Positions 15,741 to 23,951 of a DNA stretch of 35,487 nucleotides are shown piece by piece (position 1 is the first letter of the stretch; every line of letters starts with the position of its first letter). The notes below the pieces were generated by a model. That model made no database searches. It saw nothing but the letters and a program-made list of their open reading frames with translations, and was not told where the DNA came from. Origin of the DNA: RGIG6919 sp045531905 (GTDB taxonomy: Bacteria > Bacillota > Clostridia > Lachnospirales > Lachnospiraceae). Position numbers and translations under genes: made by a program. The stretch lies in contig JAZSEY010000016.1 of NCBI GenBank assembly GCA_045531905.1, positions 1-35,487 on the forward strand. Reading direction: 5' to 3'.

Positions 15741-16094
15741 ATGGCAACAAAGAAAGCAGATCCAGCTCAGATTGATGAAGCTATGAAGAAGGTAGAAGCA
15801 AAGAAGGCAGAGGCAAAGAAGGCAGAGCCAGCAAAGAAGGCTGCAGCAAAGAAGGCAGAGCCAGCAAAGAAAGCAGCTCCAGCAAAGAAGCCAGCTGCAA
15901 AGAAAGCAGCAGCTAAGGAAGCTGTATATTTAGAGTGGGCAGGTAACAAGGTTGCTACAGCTGATATCGTAGCAAATGTTAAGGCTGCAGTTGGTAAGAA
16001 GACAATCAAAGAGTTAAATCTTTATGTTCAGCCAGAGACTAACTTAGTATACTATACAGCTGATGGTGAAGAAGGAAAGATTACTTTATTCTAA
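15741..16094 (+). CDS. Lysine/alanine-rich DUF6465-type protein
   Basis: The ATG at 15741 is 8 bases from AAGGAG; an in-frame TTG at 15735 is too close to the site. The 117-residue protein has two parts. Residues 1 to about 60 are an unstructured Ala/Lys/Pro tail with repeated A-K-K and P-A-K-K units, much like histone H1 or bacterial HU-tail sequences. Residues about 61-117 are a small conserved domain (VYLEWAGNKVATADIVANVKAA, then KELNLYVQPETNLVYYTADGEEG) that I associate with DUF6465 of Lachnospiraceae. Codon use is that of a highly expressed gene. The tail suggests binding to nucleic acid or another polyanion; this is an inference and no function is established. Confidence 0.8.
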   Translation: MATKKADPAQIDEAMKKVEAKKAEAKKAEPAKKAAAKKAEPAKKAAPAKKPAAKKAAAKEAVYLEWAGNKVATADIVANVKAAVGKKTIKELNLYVQPETNLVYYTADGEEGKITLF

Positions 16095-16124
16095 GTATGA
16101 ATTTGACACATTGGTGATTTTAGG

Positions 16125-16153
16125 AGAGTCTTACAATTGTAAGACTCTTCTTC
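16125..16153 (+). terminator. Palindromic terminator after the DUF6465 gene
   Basis: A perfect 24-base palindrome (AGAGTCTTACAA and its complement, 16125-16148), followed by a modest pyrimidine run TCTTCTGTTT. The T-run is imperfect, so some transcription may continue into the HAD gene, whose ATG is 25 bases away. Confidence 0.65.
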
Positions 16154-16173
16154 TGTTTGACAGGAGAATAAAC

Positions 16174-16986
16174 ATGAAGGAAAAGAAAATGTTGGTGCTG
16201 GATATTGATGGTACAGTGACCAATTCCCAAAAAGAGATTACAAAACATACATTAGATGCGATATTGGCGTGTCAGAAAGCGGGACATATTGTGGTGATAG
16301 CGTCCGGAAGACCAACGCCTGGTGTTGTAAAAATTGCCAATACAATAGAATTGGAAAAATATGGTGGATATGTTTTAAGTTTTAATGGTGCCAGAATTAC
16401 AAAATGGGATACAAAAGAAGTCATATATCAACAAACTTTAAATGCTGATATATGTAAGAAGGTTTATAAATATTGTCTGGAACATGATTTGGGTATGCTG
16501 ACATATGATGAAGTTGGCGCATTGACAGGGACAAGAATTGATGAATATATGGAATTTGAAGCACGAATCAATAGTATTGATATCACGCAACATGGTGAAC
16601 ACTTTGTTGATATAGTGGATTTCCCTGTTTGCAAATTCTTACTCACAAAGGAAGATAATGAGGCAGAAAGACACGAGAAAAAATTGCAGGAAGAATTAGC
16701 GGATTGTGCCAGTGTATATCGTTCGGAACCATTTTTTATTGAGATTATGGCAAAAGGAATTGACAAGGCTGCATCCTTAGAAAAACTGAGACAGGTTGTC
16801 GGAATGGATGTTGAGAATATCATTGCTTGTGGTGACGGTTTTAATGATTTGTCAATGATTCGATATGCAGGCTTAGGAGTAGCTATGGCAAATGCTCAAC
16901 AAACAGTAAAAGATGGGGCGGATTATATCACAACTTCCAACGATGAAGATGGAGTTGCAAAAGTAATCGAGGAATTTATTTTATAA
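16174..16986 (+). CDS. Cof-type HAD-superfamily (IIB) phosphatase
   Basis: The start at 16174 follows CAGGAG; the longer frame from 16063 runs back through the DUF6465 gene and is rejected. The 270-residue protein has the HAD catalytic motif DIDGT (nucleophile Asp10, acid Asp12), motif II in ASGRP, a C2B cap between roughly residues 85 and 190, a motif III lysine (KAASLEKL) and motif IV GDGFNDLSM. Such enzymes dephosphorylate sugar phosphates, flavin or pyridoxal phosphates in the cytosol; the substrate cannot be predicted. It is followed by a strong terminator. Confidence 0.93.
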   Translation: MKEKKMLVLDIDGTVTNSQKEITKHTLDAILACQKAGHIVVIASGRPTPGVVKIANTIELEKYGGYVLSFNGARITKWDTKEVIYQQTLNADICKKVYKYCLEHDLGMLTYDEVGALTGTRIDEYMEFEARINSIDITQHGEHFVDIVDFPVCKFLLTKEDNEAERHEKKLQEELADCASVYRSEPFFIEIMAKGIDKAASLEKLRQVVGMDVENIIACGDGFNDLSMIRYAGLGVAMANAQQTVKDGADYITTSNDEDGVAKVIEEFIL

Positions 16987-16999
16987 GAAAGAATAAAGA

Positions 17000-17031
17000 A
17001 ACTGGAAGGTTTTAGACCTTCCAGTTTTTTT
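17000..17031 (+). terminator. Terminator of the HAD phosphatase gene
   Basis: ACTGGAAGGT pairs with ACCTTCCAGT around TTTAG and is followed by seven T residues. Confidence 0.93.
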
Positions 17032-17076
17032 ATTGTGAAGAGATGTAAAAAAGAATAAAAAAATATAAAAATATGA

Positions 17077-17105
17077 TTGCAATATAAAAAATAATGTGAT
17101 ATATT
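17077..17105 (+). promoter_or_regulatory. Promoter of the surface-protein/sortase operon
   Basis: TTGCAA (17077-17082), a 17-base spacer and TATATT (17100-17105) with a TGA extension just before it, inside a very AT-rich gap. About 55 bases separate it from the ATG at 17161. Confidence 0.6.
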
Positions 17106-17160
17106 TACAGAAGTAAAGAATTATCGATAATATTTACAAAGATGAAAAGAGGTGAGAGAT

Positions 17161-18201
17161 ATGGTTGATAAGTGGATACGATTTTTGATAGTTTTCAGCA
17201 TGGTATTGGTGATGGTATTTGGTCGTAAAGTGGGAGTGTTAGCAGACACTGCGTACCCGGCACCTCAGATAGAGCTGGTTACGAATAGTCATGATTTAAA
17301 GTTAAGAGTGACTACTTTGGCAAAGGAGTATGTAGTGGAATGGGATACGGACAAAAGATTTTCACATAAAACAGCATATGTGTTATATGAGGGCAAGCAA
17401 TATGGTTCACAATTGGTGATGAATGCCGGTCAGGAAATAACTATACGATTACCCAAGACACAGAATCTCTATTATGTAAGAGCATATGCAGTTTATTATA
17501 CGAATCAGTACGAGAGAAAGGTAAGTGCTGTTTCTAAAGTGTTGAAAGTTGATTTGCGTACCACGTCAACAAGCGTTAAACCGAAAGGGAATTATGCAGT
17601 TTTGTGCATGCAGTCAAAAGGAGATAATTCCTGTAAGAATATTTATCTGGATTTAGAAACTGCGAATCAAGAATACATATTACCAGTGGTATATAAGGCT
17701 GGATATGAGTTTGTGGCTTGGAAGATGAAAGTAGATGGGAAGGTTGTGGTTTTGACAACAAAAAATGGTGACACCATCACAACTTCTATGTTGCAACATA
17801 TCACGCCGTTGCAACACAAGAAACGATATACCGTTTATGCCATTTGGAAACGAATTAAGGCAAAGAGGCCAGTGCTTAAAGCAACATATATGAAAAAACT
17901 GGATTGTATCAAAGTGGAGATAAATCTGGCAAAAAAAGGTATGGGATATATGGTGGAATGTTCTGATAAGAAAGGTTTTTCTTATAAAAAAGTCCATGTG
18001 TTATACCGAGATGATGGAAGGTATTTAATTCGGTGGAATCATAGGTGTGTGGCTAAAAAACAAGTTATTTTTATACCGACCTATGAATTTGAAGGTAAGA
18101 GCATTTATGTAAGAGCATATGGTCTAGGCGAAAAGGATTCTACCGGAGCAAGAGTGTTAAGTGAGGCATCTAATGTAAAAAAAGTTACATGGAAAAACTA
18201 G
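17161..18201 (+). CDS. Secreted protein with an InlB-type repeat between two beta-rich domains
   Basis: The ATG at 17161 is 7 bases after AGAGGTG. The 346-residue protein begins with a signal peptide (KWIRFLIVFSMVLVMVFG, cleavage probably after VLADT or VLA). Residues about 35-135 and 235-345 look like related beta-sandwich domains: both contain a 'D-K-x-F-S-x-K-x-x-x-V-L-Y' stretch and end with 'Y-V-R-A-Y', as in fibronectin type III-like repeats. The middle (about 140-230) ends in GYEFVAWKM and YTVYAIWKR, which is the InlB B-repeat/Listeria-Bacteroides repeat pattern. There is no LPXTG or membrane anchor at the end. It is 9 bases before the adhesin gene and probably part of the same surface complex. 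Its exact role is unknown. Confidence 0.7.
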   Translation: MVDKWIRFLIVFSMVLVMVFGRKVGVLADTAYPAPQIELVTNSHDLKLRVTTLAKEYVVEWDTDKRFSHKTAYVLYEGKQYGSQLVMNAGQEITIRLPKTQNLYYVRAYAVYYTNQYERKVSAVSKVLKVDLRTTSTSVKPKGNYAVLCMQSKGDNSCKNIYLDLETANQEYILPVVYKAGYEFVAWKMKVDGKVVVLTTKNGDTITTSMLQHITPLQHKKRYTVYAIWKRIKAKRPVLKATYMKKLDCIKVEINLAKKGMGYMVECSDKKGFSYKKVHVLYRDDGRYLIRWNHRCVAKKQVIFIPTYEFEGKSIYVRAYGLGEKDSTGARVLSEASNVKKVTWKN

Positions 18202-18210
18202 GAAGGGGTG

Positions 18211-21200
18211 ATGGATAAGTTGAAGAGATTGAAAAGAATAATCGCAATAGTGTTGGCAGTGGTTTTGTTGGCGGAACATATACCAGTAGCTGCCTATGTT
18301 GGTGAAAACAAGAATAGTGTTCACGGCTTGAGCAAAGATTCGGGATATACGGTTGAGAAGGTGTTATTAAGTGATGGTGCAAATGACACGAATGATGACG
18401 GAAAAGCATTTTATAATCAGATTTTAGATAAGAATTTAACGGTAAAGAGTATTCAGGATAAGGGTGGACACTATGCGAAGTGTAAACCGGAGGAAGCGGT
18501 TAAAGGTGATATTGATAAAGAATACTATTATAAATTGGCATTTGAAAACAAGATTGGTGGAGATACGAAAGGTGGAGCGTTTGTAACTACGGGTTTTTAT
18601 GACAACAAGGAACAACATCATGGTTCGTCTCATTTTGTCAGAAAGTATTATCGTAAGTATCAAGAGTATTCGCAAGTTTATTCTTATGTCAAGACAAACG
18701 AAGAAAAGAAGACAAAAACATATTATTACTTTATTCATGTATGGCGGGAATTAGTGGATGATAAATACCACGAGACATCGTCCAATGATATTATGACATA
18801 TTGTTTGGAATATGGTGCACCATTATCTAATGATGATGCGGTATATACCAAACAAAAGAAATCATATGATGCATTGTCTGATGCACAAAAGAAAAAGGTG
18901 GCTTTGGCTATTTTTTATGGTCCACATCGTGATGCAGATGGCGTTTATTATAGTACTAAGAACAAAAAACTTACAAGTTGTGATGGATATAATCCGGCAA
19001 CTTGGAATATTACAATGTGGAAGCGATATATTGCAACACAATTGTATATATGGTCAGTACAAACTCCGGATACATTTTCTTTATCAGATGCGAAAAAGAC
19101 TGCCAAGTCAATTGATAAGAAGTACATAACAAATGATGCCACCTATTGTTATGATGTAGTGTGTGGTATAGAGAACTATGTGGAAGAAGCGATGGCGTTA
19201 CCTAGTTTTTGTACTAGGAAATCCAGTGGCGGAAAACTCAGATATATGACTAAAAAAGCAGATGGTAGTTATGAAATTGTTTTGCAAGATAAAAAGAAAT
19301 TGTTACAAGATGGGCTGATTATTTCAGATAGTAATGCTGTTCAATCATCTGTCAATCAAGATGGTTCTGCATTGACGTTGACTGCGAAGGAGCCAATCGA
19401 TGAAGCAGTACTTACTTATGTAAGTGAGGAAATGATACCTGTGACTGAGGGCGGTTTGTTATATTATGCATCTGATTCTGCACAGAATATGGTGCGCGCA
19501 GAAGTTACTTTTTCTGAAAATATAGGATATTTCAAAGTTGCCACTAGAGATGTGGGAGTTGGAGAAGGCACAATTAAAATCAGAAAGCGAGCTGCAGATA
19601 CAAATGAATTTATTAGTGGTGTCAAATTTGCTGTATTTACCACAAGCGCGAATGCAGCAATTTATGATCCTGAGACAAATGCACCAATGCAGAATGAGAA
19701 TGGTGAGTTATATAATGCTAATGATTATATTGCCGGAATGCTTGTAGAGAATGATCAAGTAATCGCATATTCAACCGCAGAATATCAGTCGAGAATAGCA
19801 AGTGGTGAACGGTGTGAATTGTTATATCATGTTGCTTATTATGCTGAAAATGGACATGCGGTGAGTCCGTTGAATCGTGCATATACATTGGAGACTAATA
19901 ATTCAAACATCGTGCAATCAGGAGAGTTGCTGTGTTATGAAGAGTCTGGTGCGGGAACCGAAGTGTCGAGAACGTATTGTGCATATTATCTGGTAGAATG
20001 GGAAACTCCGGCAGAATATAGTTTGCCATATCCTGTGTCTATCATGAATGGAGATATACAAAGTGGTACAATTTGTGCCGTGGTGGAAGCGTCCAGTCAG
20101 GCTTGGAATAGTGATCATTGTGTGTTTGTAGATTTGCTCAATGAACCTAAAAAAGGGGAATTGATGATCGTGAAAAAAGATGAACTAGATGAACGACCTT
20201 TGTCGGGGGTGATATTTGACATTTATTCTGATAAAGCATGCACCAATTTATATGCGAGTATTACCACAGATGCTGATGGGAAGGCTGTATTAACAGATGT
20301 TCCAAGAGGAATGTATTATGCTGTAGAACGTACGGGGCAAGCAGGTTATGTAAAATGTACTGAGGTATTATATCTGGTGGTGCAACCGAACCAAGTGACG
20401 GAGCAAATAGTTTACAATCGGCCTTGGACTGTGAGAATTACCATTAAGAAGCAAGTAGATAAGACTGGTTGGGAAAAGTGGAAGTATACACCATCAATTT
20501 CTTTAAAAGGTGCGAAGTTTGGTTTGTATGCCGGTGAAGATGTTTTAGGGGCTAATGGAACTGTATTGATCCCAAAGGATACATTGATTGCTGAATTGAT
20601 AACGGATGAAGATGGATGTGCCAGTTATACGTCAGATAACTTGCGCTTAGGAAAGTATTATGTAAAAGAATTGTCTGCGCCAAAAGGTTATCACTTGAAT
20701 AAAGAAACATTTTATATAGATGCTACTGATGCATCAAATGTGGAAACGCTTCATGAAACTACGGTATTGGAAAAAGAAGTAGTTGTCAAAGAAACTATGC
20801 AAGGTATACCGCTTTCGGTATATAAAGAAATGAAAGTAATGGAAACTGGAAAGACAACTATTCAAAAAATGCAAGGTGCAGTATTTTCTGTATATCATCT
20901 TGATGCTATGAGAATGGATGGAATACAGATTGAAGCGGTGGAAAACTTTTCATTTTTAAAAGAGGAATATGATCAGTATCGTGTGCCGATTAATAGTCAA
21001 AGTGAAAATCCATACCAGATTGTAACCGATTCAGAGGGGAAGGCAATAACTTTGCCTTTATTATATGGAGAGTATGCGGTTGTGGAAGTGCAGGCTCCAT
21101 ATGGCTATGGGCTTGCGGTTCCTAAGAAGATTGTATTGCCAGCAGATACGGATGAGCCAAAAGTGGCATTTGTGGATGAACCATTATTAGGTTCAATCAG

Positions 21201-22317
21201 CGTGAAAAAGGTAGGTAAAGTTCCTGTGGCAGTAGAAGAATACCAGACAGAGTATGGTTTGAAGTGTAACCGTTTGGTTTTTGAAGAAAAAGGGCTGGCT
21301 GATGTTGAATTTGCTATTTTAGATACAAAGGGACAGGTTGTGGATACGCTTGTAACGAACGAACAGGGAGAGGCAACTTCCATTCCACTTCCGATAGGTC
21401 TGTATCGAGTGTGTGAAAAGAATGCGCCGGACGGTTATTATAGAGAAAAACATGAATATAAAGTAGAACTAAAAGCAAACGAAGCAAAGATGATATCTGT
21501 CAATCTTGACGTCAAAAATGATTTTGTGTCCACTTCTTTGCTATTAGAAAAGGCTGGTGAAATAGTTTCAGATATTACACCTAAGGGAGTGAAATATGAT
21601 GTGTTGCCGCTAGAGGGAGCTGTATTTGGTATATATACTGAAAATCCGATAGCCAACTGTGCAGGTGATGTGATTTTAGAAGAGAATATGCTGGTAGGTA
21701 TCGGTAAAACAGATGCCAATGGAAAATGGATTGTAGAAGGAGATTATCTTCCCGGTAATTATTATGCAAAGGAAATTAGTGCGCCTTTGGGATATGTTTT
21801 ATCAAATGAGTTATATCCATTTACCATAAAACCTTCTGGCGATAAAGAATCGGAAGTGGTGCATATTACGAATCAATCCATCATAAAAAATGATATGCTG
21901 AAAGCGGATGTGCAATTATTGAAAGTGGACGCTTCCGGACATGGTGAAAAGTTACAAGGCGCTATTTTTGGTTTGTATGATGCAAACACAGATGCATTAG
22001 TTATGCAATGCGCCACGGATGCCCAAGGTGTAATATTTATTGCAGATATGCCATATGGAAAATGGTATTTTCAAGAATTACGAGCGCCGAAGGGATTTCA
22101 GTTATCATCTGAGAAATATGAATTTGAGATTGTGGATAATACAACAAAATGTATCGAATTGATTGCAGAAAATGAAGAGGAACCACAATTAGGATTTGAT
22201 GATGACATGCAATTCATGGTGATTGTATGTGGAATAATCGCTTTAGGTCTGAGTGGCACAATGTTATTATTTGCTAGGAAGAGAAAATATGCGAAAAAAG
22301 ATAATTTGCATCAGTAG
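18211..22317 (+). CDS. Large surface adhesin: thioester domain, SpaA/Cna-B repeats, non-LPXTG anchor
   Basis: The ATG at 18211 (after GGAAGG) gives 1368 residues. A signal peptide is visible (RIIAIVLAVVLLAEHIPVAA). Residues about 100-320 resemble a thioester domain: Cys198 in TYCLEYG and Gln277 in ATQLYIW are the pair expected to form the internal bond that attaches covalently to host surfaces. From about 649 there are roughly six SpaA/Cna-B (prealbumin-like) repeats, starting near 649, 741, 867, 995, 1110 and 1229. Several end with the E-x-x-A-P-x-G-Y signature and can hold Lys-Asn isopeptide bonds. The C-terminus has a membrane helix (about 1335-1355) and RKRKYAKK, but the expected sorting motif is replaced by PQLGFDDD. 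The next gene is a sortase overlapping by 29 bases. Confidence 0.85.
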   Translation: MDKLKRLKRIIAIVLAVVLLAEHIPVAAYVGENKNSVHGLSKDSGYTVEKVLLSDGANDTNDDGKAFYNQILDKNLTVKSIQDKGGHYAKCKPEEAVKGDIDKEYYYKLAFENKIGGDTKGGAFVTTGFYDNKEQHHGSSHFVRKYYRKYQEYSQVYSYVKTNEEKKTKTYYYFIHVWRELVDDKYHETSSNDIMTYCLEYGAPLSNDDAVYTKQKKSYDALSDAQKKKVALAIFYGPHRDADGVYYSTKNKKLTSCDGYNPATWNITMWKRYIATQLYIWSVQTPDTFSLSDAKKTAKSIDKKYITNDATYCYDVVCGIENYVEEAMALPSFCTRKSSGGKLRYMTKKADGSYEIVLQDKKKLLQDGLIISDSNAVQSSVNQDGSALTLTAKEPIDEAVLTYVSEEMIPVTEGGLLYYASDSAQNMVRAEVTFSENIGYFKVATRDVGVGEGTIKIRKRAADTNEFISGVKFAVFTTSANAAIYDPETNAPMQNENGELYNANDYIAGMLVENDQVIAYSTAEYQSRIASGERCELLYHVAYYAENGHAVSPLNRAYTLETNNSNIVQSGELLCYEESGAGTEVSRTYCAYYLVEWETPAEYSLPYPVSIMNGDIQSGTICAVVEASSQAWNSDHCVFVDLLNEPKKGELMIVKKDELDERPLSGVIFDIYSDKACTNLYASITTDADGKAVLTDVPRGMYYAVERTGQAGYVKCTEVLYLVVQPNQVTEQIVYNRPWTVRITIKKQVDKTGWEKWKYTPSISLKGAKFGLYAGEDVLGANGTVLIPKDTLIAELITDEDGCASYTSDNLRLGKYYVKELSAPKGYHLNKETFYIDATDASNVETLHETTVLEKEVVVKETMQGIPLSVYKEMKVMETGKTTIQKMQGAVFSVYHLDAMRMDGIQIEAVENFSFLKEEYDQYRVPINSQSENPYQIVTDSEGKAITLPLLYGEYAVVEVQAPYGYGLAVPKKIVLPADTDEPKVAFVDEPLLGSISVKKVGKVPVAVEEYQTEYGLKCNRLVFEEKGLADVEFAILDTKGQVVDTLVTNEQGEATSIPLPIGLYRVCEKNAPDGYYREKHEYKVELKANEAKMISVNLDVKNDFVSTSLLLEKAGEIVSDITPKGVKYDVLPLEGAVFGIYTENPIANCAGDVILEENMLVGIGKTDANGKWIVEGDYLPGNYYAKEISAPLGYVLSNELYPFTIKPSGDKESEVVHITNQSIIKNDMLKADVQLLKVDASGHGEKLQGAIFGLYDANTDALVMQCATDAQGVIFIADMPYGKWYFQELRAPKGFQLSSEKYEFEIVDNTTKCIELIAENEEEPQLGFDDDMQFMVIVCGIIALGLSGTMLLFARKRKYAKKDNLHQ

Positions 22318-22972
22318 TTTTGTGCTACTAATTGTTGGTTGCACGGTGATAGGCTTAGGTTTTGATAATACGATAATTACTACATATATTCAACAGTGGA
22401 AAGTCTGTGAAAATGTGAATCTGTATCGTGATAACTTGCAGGAATTAGATGAGGATGAAGTGGTACAAAACGTGAATCGTCATATGCAATCAAATAAGAA
22501 AGCGGATATGAAGCAAGAAGACGATTCTGATATGAAAGATTATACTGGTGCGGTTGATTGTATTTTGGAAATACCAAGCATTGATTTAGTCAATTTGGTA
22601 CTAATTGGTGGCAATCAAGAAGAAAATTTGTCGAAGCATTATTTGGTAACAGCACAAAAGCACATGTCTTATGGAGAAGGGAATTATATCATATGTGGTC
22701 ATCATTCTTTTTTAACAGGTGTAGCGTTGAATCGATTAAACGAGGTGAAGATAGGAGATTTCATATATGTTACGCAAAATAATCGAAAAGATGTGTTTGT
22801 GGTAGAGGAGATAGTAGATTCCCAATGGGGGATGGCAAATGAAGACTTCGGTGATGATGCAAACAGGTTGGCTATTTACACATGCAGAGAACAAAAAGCA
22901 AGGCCAAAACCATATTTTGTAGTGCGTGCGACTAAATTAACTGTGAAGAAAAAACGTGAAAAAAGTGGTTGA
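22289..22972 (+). CDS. Sortase, likely dedicated to the upstream adhesin
   Basis: The ATG at 22289 lies inside the end of the adhesin gene after GGAAGAG; the longer frame from 22253 lacks a site. The 227-residue protein has an N-terminal membrane anchor (ICISSFVLLIVGCTVIGLG), an acidic linker (about 50-85) and a sortase barrel starting near GAVDCILEIPSIDL. His138 in ICGHHSF and Cys199 in IYTCRE match the catalytic pair. The catalytic arginine is less certain: where many sortases have R-[LI]-[LV]-V near the end, this one reads Y-F-V-V-R, leaving Arg205 or Arg213 as candidates. Sortases cut a C-terminal sorting signal and join the protein to cell wall or pilus. The overlap points to one substrate, the adhesin. 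The class could not be assigned. Confidence 0.87.
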   Translation: MRKKIICISSFVLLIVGCTVIGLGFDNTIITTYIQQWKVCENVNLYRDNLQELDEDEVVQNVNRHMQSNKKADMKQEDDSDMKDYTGAVDCILEIPSIDLVNLVLIGGNQEENLSKHYLVTAQKHMSYGEGNYIICGHHSFLTGVALNRLNEVKIGDFIYVTQNNRKDVFVVEEIVDSQWGMANEDFGDDANRLAIYTCREQKARPKPYFVVRATKLTVKKKREKSG

Positions 22973-22997
22973 CACAGAAAGAGAGGTATGATAATAT
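22969..22997 (+). promoter_or_regulatory. Promoter and leader hairpin of tRNA-Gly copy 1
   Basis: TTGACA (22969-22974) overlaps the stop codon of the sortase gene. A 17-base spacer leads to TAATAT (22992-22997); GATAAT two bases earlier is an alternative. Between promoter and tRNA lies a 7-base hairpin (TCTTGTC 23001-23007 with GACAAGA 23013-23019). The whole arrangement is repeated before copy 2. Confidence 0.65.
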
Positions 22998-23022
22998 ATG
23001 TCTTGTCGTCAAGACAAGATAA

Positions 23023-23094
23023 GCGCGAGTGGCTCAGTGGTGGAGCATCTCCTTGCCAAGGAGAGGGTCGCGGGTTCGAGTCCCGTCTCGCGCT
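23023..23094 (+). tRNA. tRNA-Gly (anticodon GCC), copy 1
   Basis: A 72-base cloverleaf. The acceptor stem is GCGCGAG/CTCGCGC with discriminator T. The D arm is GCTC...GAGC. The anticodon stem is TCTCC/GGAGA with loop TTGCCAA, giving anticodon GCC. The T arm contains GGTTCGAGTCC. CCA is not encoded. It is followed at once by a hairpin terminator that is part of the 144 bp repeat. Confidence 0.97.
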
Positions 23095-23283
23095 CTCGTA
23101 TTGCATGAAAAGGACATCCAAGAGGATGTCTTTTTTTGTGCAACGAGGCACATCCGTGCCTCGAAGGTTCGAGGTCTCCGCTCCGCTCCGGTCGGCGCAG
23201 GACTGACGTCCACCGGACGTCATGCGCCGTCTCGCGCTCTCAGATTGCATGAAAAAGGACATCCAAGAGGATGTCCTTTTTTG
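23083..23283. repeat. GC-rich 144 bp repeat array after tRNA-Gly copy 1
   Basis: CCGTCTCGCGCTCTC, the 3' end of the tRNA, occurs at 23083 and again at 23227, a period of 144. Between them are three hairpins. The first (23101-23143) has core GGACATCC/GGATGTC and T-run, and also works as the tRNA terminator. The second (23144-23163) is CGAGGCAC/GTGCCTCG. The third (23194-23228) has GGCGCA/TGCGCC outside TGACGTCC/GGACGTCA with a 4-base bulge. The array ends with a second first-type hairpin at 23245-23283, which also terminates the minus-strand membrane gene. GC content is clearly above the surroundings. Confidence 0.85.
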
Positions 23284-23285
23284 TA

Positions 23286-23723
23286 TTATTGATTCAGAAT
23301 AAAACTTCCGTTTGCAACGACTAATCCAAAGTTTACAATTGAGAATATCAATCCGATAAGATTTAATACGAAACTGTTTGTTGTTTTGTAATTACCTTTA
23401 TTGGCTTTTGTTCTTAGCAAACCAACTATGCTTATGATTAAGCCGGGAAGAAAACCGATGCCTATTAAAACAAAGTTGTGGAAGTATAGTTCTATAAAAG
23501 TGGATAGGATGATTAATAATAGAAAGAATACAATCGTAATTTTTGATATGTATTTATCCTCTTTTTTAATGATGCCCAAGTATATAATCAATAACAGGCC
23601 GACTATAAATAATAGGGTATTAATAATTTCTAGTATGCTAGTTCCGAATGGTATTCCTACGAATACTACAGAGAATAATATGGATTCTATTCCTAATTGG
23701 ATTCCTGTTTTATAATTTTTCAT
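23286..23723 (-). CDS. Unknown four-helix membrane protein between the tRNA-Gly copies
   Basis: The gene has a clear AAGGAGG site 8 bases before its ATG at 23723, so it is real. The 145-residue protein has four hydrophobic segments (about 13-32, 36-55, 62-82 and 85-103), with a Lys-rich loop (RTKANKGNYKTT) before a last hydrophobic segment (about 118-142). The C-terminal half vaguely resembles DUF4190-type small membrane proteins; I do not recognise the family with confidence. It is visibly richer in A and T than its neighbours and is enclosed by two copies of the tRNA-Gly/repeat module, which suggests that it arrived or was moved with that duplication. Its stop is shared with the terminator hairpin of repeat array 1. 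No function is proposed. Confidence 0.7.
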   Translation of the reverse strand: MKNYKTGIQLGIESILFSVVFVGIPFGTSILEIINTLLFIVGLLLIIYLGIIKKEDKYISKITIVFFLLLIILSTFIELYFHNFVLIGIGFLPGLIISIVGLLRTKANKGNYKTTNSFVLNLIGLIFSIVNFGLVVANGSFILNQ

Positions 23724-23825
23724 AATATATTCCTCCTTATAACTTAGGTAAGTGTATTATACTAGGGTGCGAATATCAACGCAAGTAGAGGAAAATACTT
23801 AAGAAAGAAAAATAGAAAAAAGTGG

Positions 23826-23854
23826 TTGACACTCGAAAAGAGGTGTGATAATAT
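23826..23854 (+). promoter_or_regulatory. Promoter and leader hairpin of tRNA-Gly copy 2
   Basis: TTGACA (23826-23831), a 17-base spacer and TAATAT (23849-23854), followed by the same TCTTGTC/GACAAGA leader hairpin as in copy 1. Identity with copy 1 begins at 23815 (GAAAAAAGTGGTTGACAC), which in copy 1 is the end of the sortase gene. Confidence 0.65.
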
Positions 23855-23879
23855 ATGTCTTGTCGTCAAGACAAGATAA

Positions 23880-23951
23880 GCGCGAGTGGCTCAGTGGTGG
23901 AGCATCTCCTTGCCAAGGAGAGGGTCGCGGGTTCGAGTCCCGTCTCGCGCT
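23880..23951 (+). tRNA. tRNA-Gly (anticodon GCC), copy 2
   Basis: Identical over 72 bases to copy 1, 857 bases downstream of it. It has the same acceptor stem, anticodon GCC and T arm, and no encoded CCA. It is followed by the terminator hairpin at 23958-24001. Confidence 0.97.

Noticed and set aside
15767..16009. Minus-strand frame rich in Ala and Phe opposite the DUF6465 gene.
   Set aside because: It is the mirror of the Ala/Lys repeats on the other strand.
16063..16173. N-terminal extension of the HAD phosphatase by 37 codons.
   Set aside because: It would overlap the DUF6465 gene and its terminator; the ATG at 16174 has a good site and fits the family start.
22988..23292. Open frames over tRNA-Gly copy 1 and its repeats (proteins like MAQWWSISLPRRG...).
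   Set aside because: They translate the tRNA and its hairpins. Such frames are a known false call at tRNA genes; they have no credible binding site.
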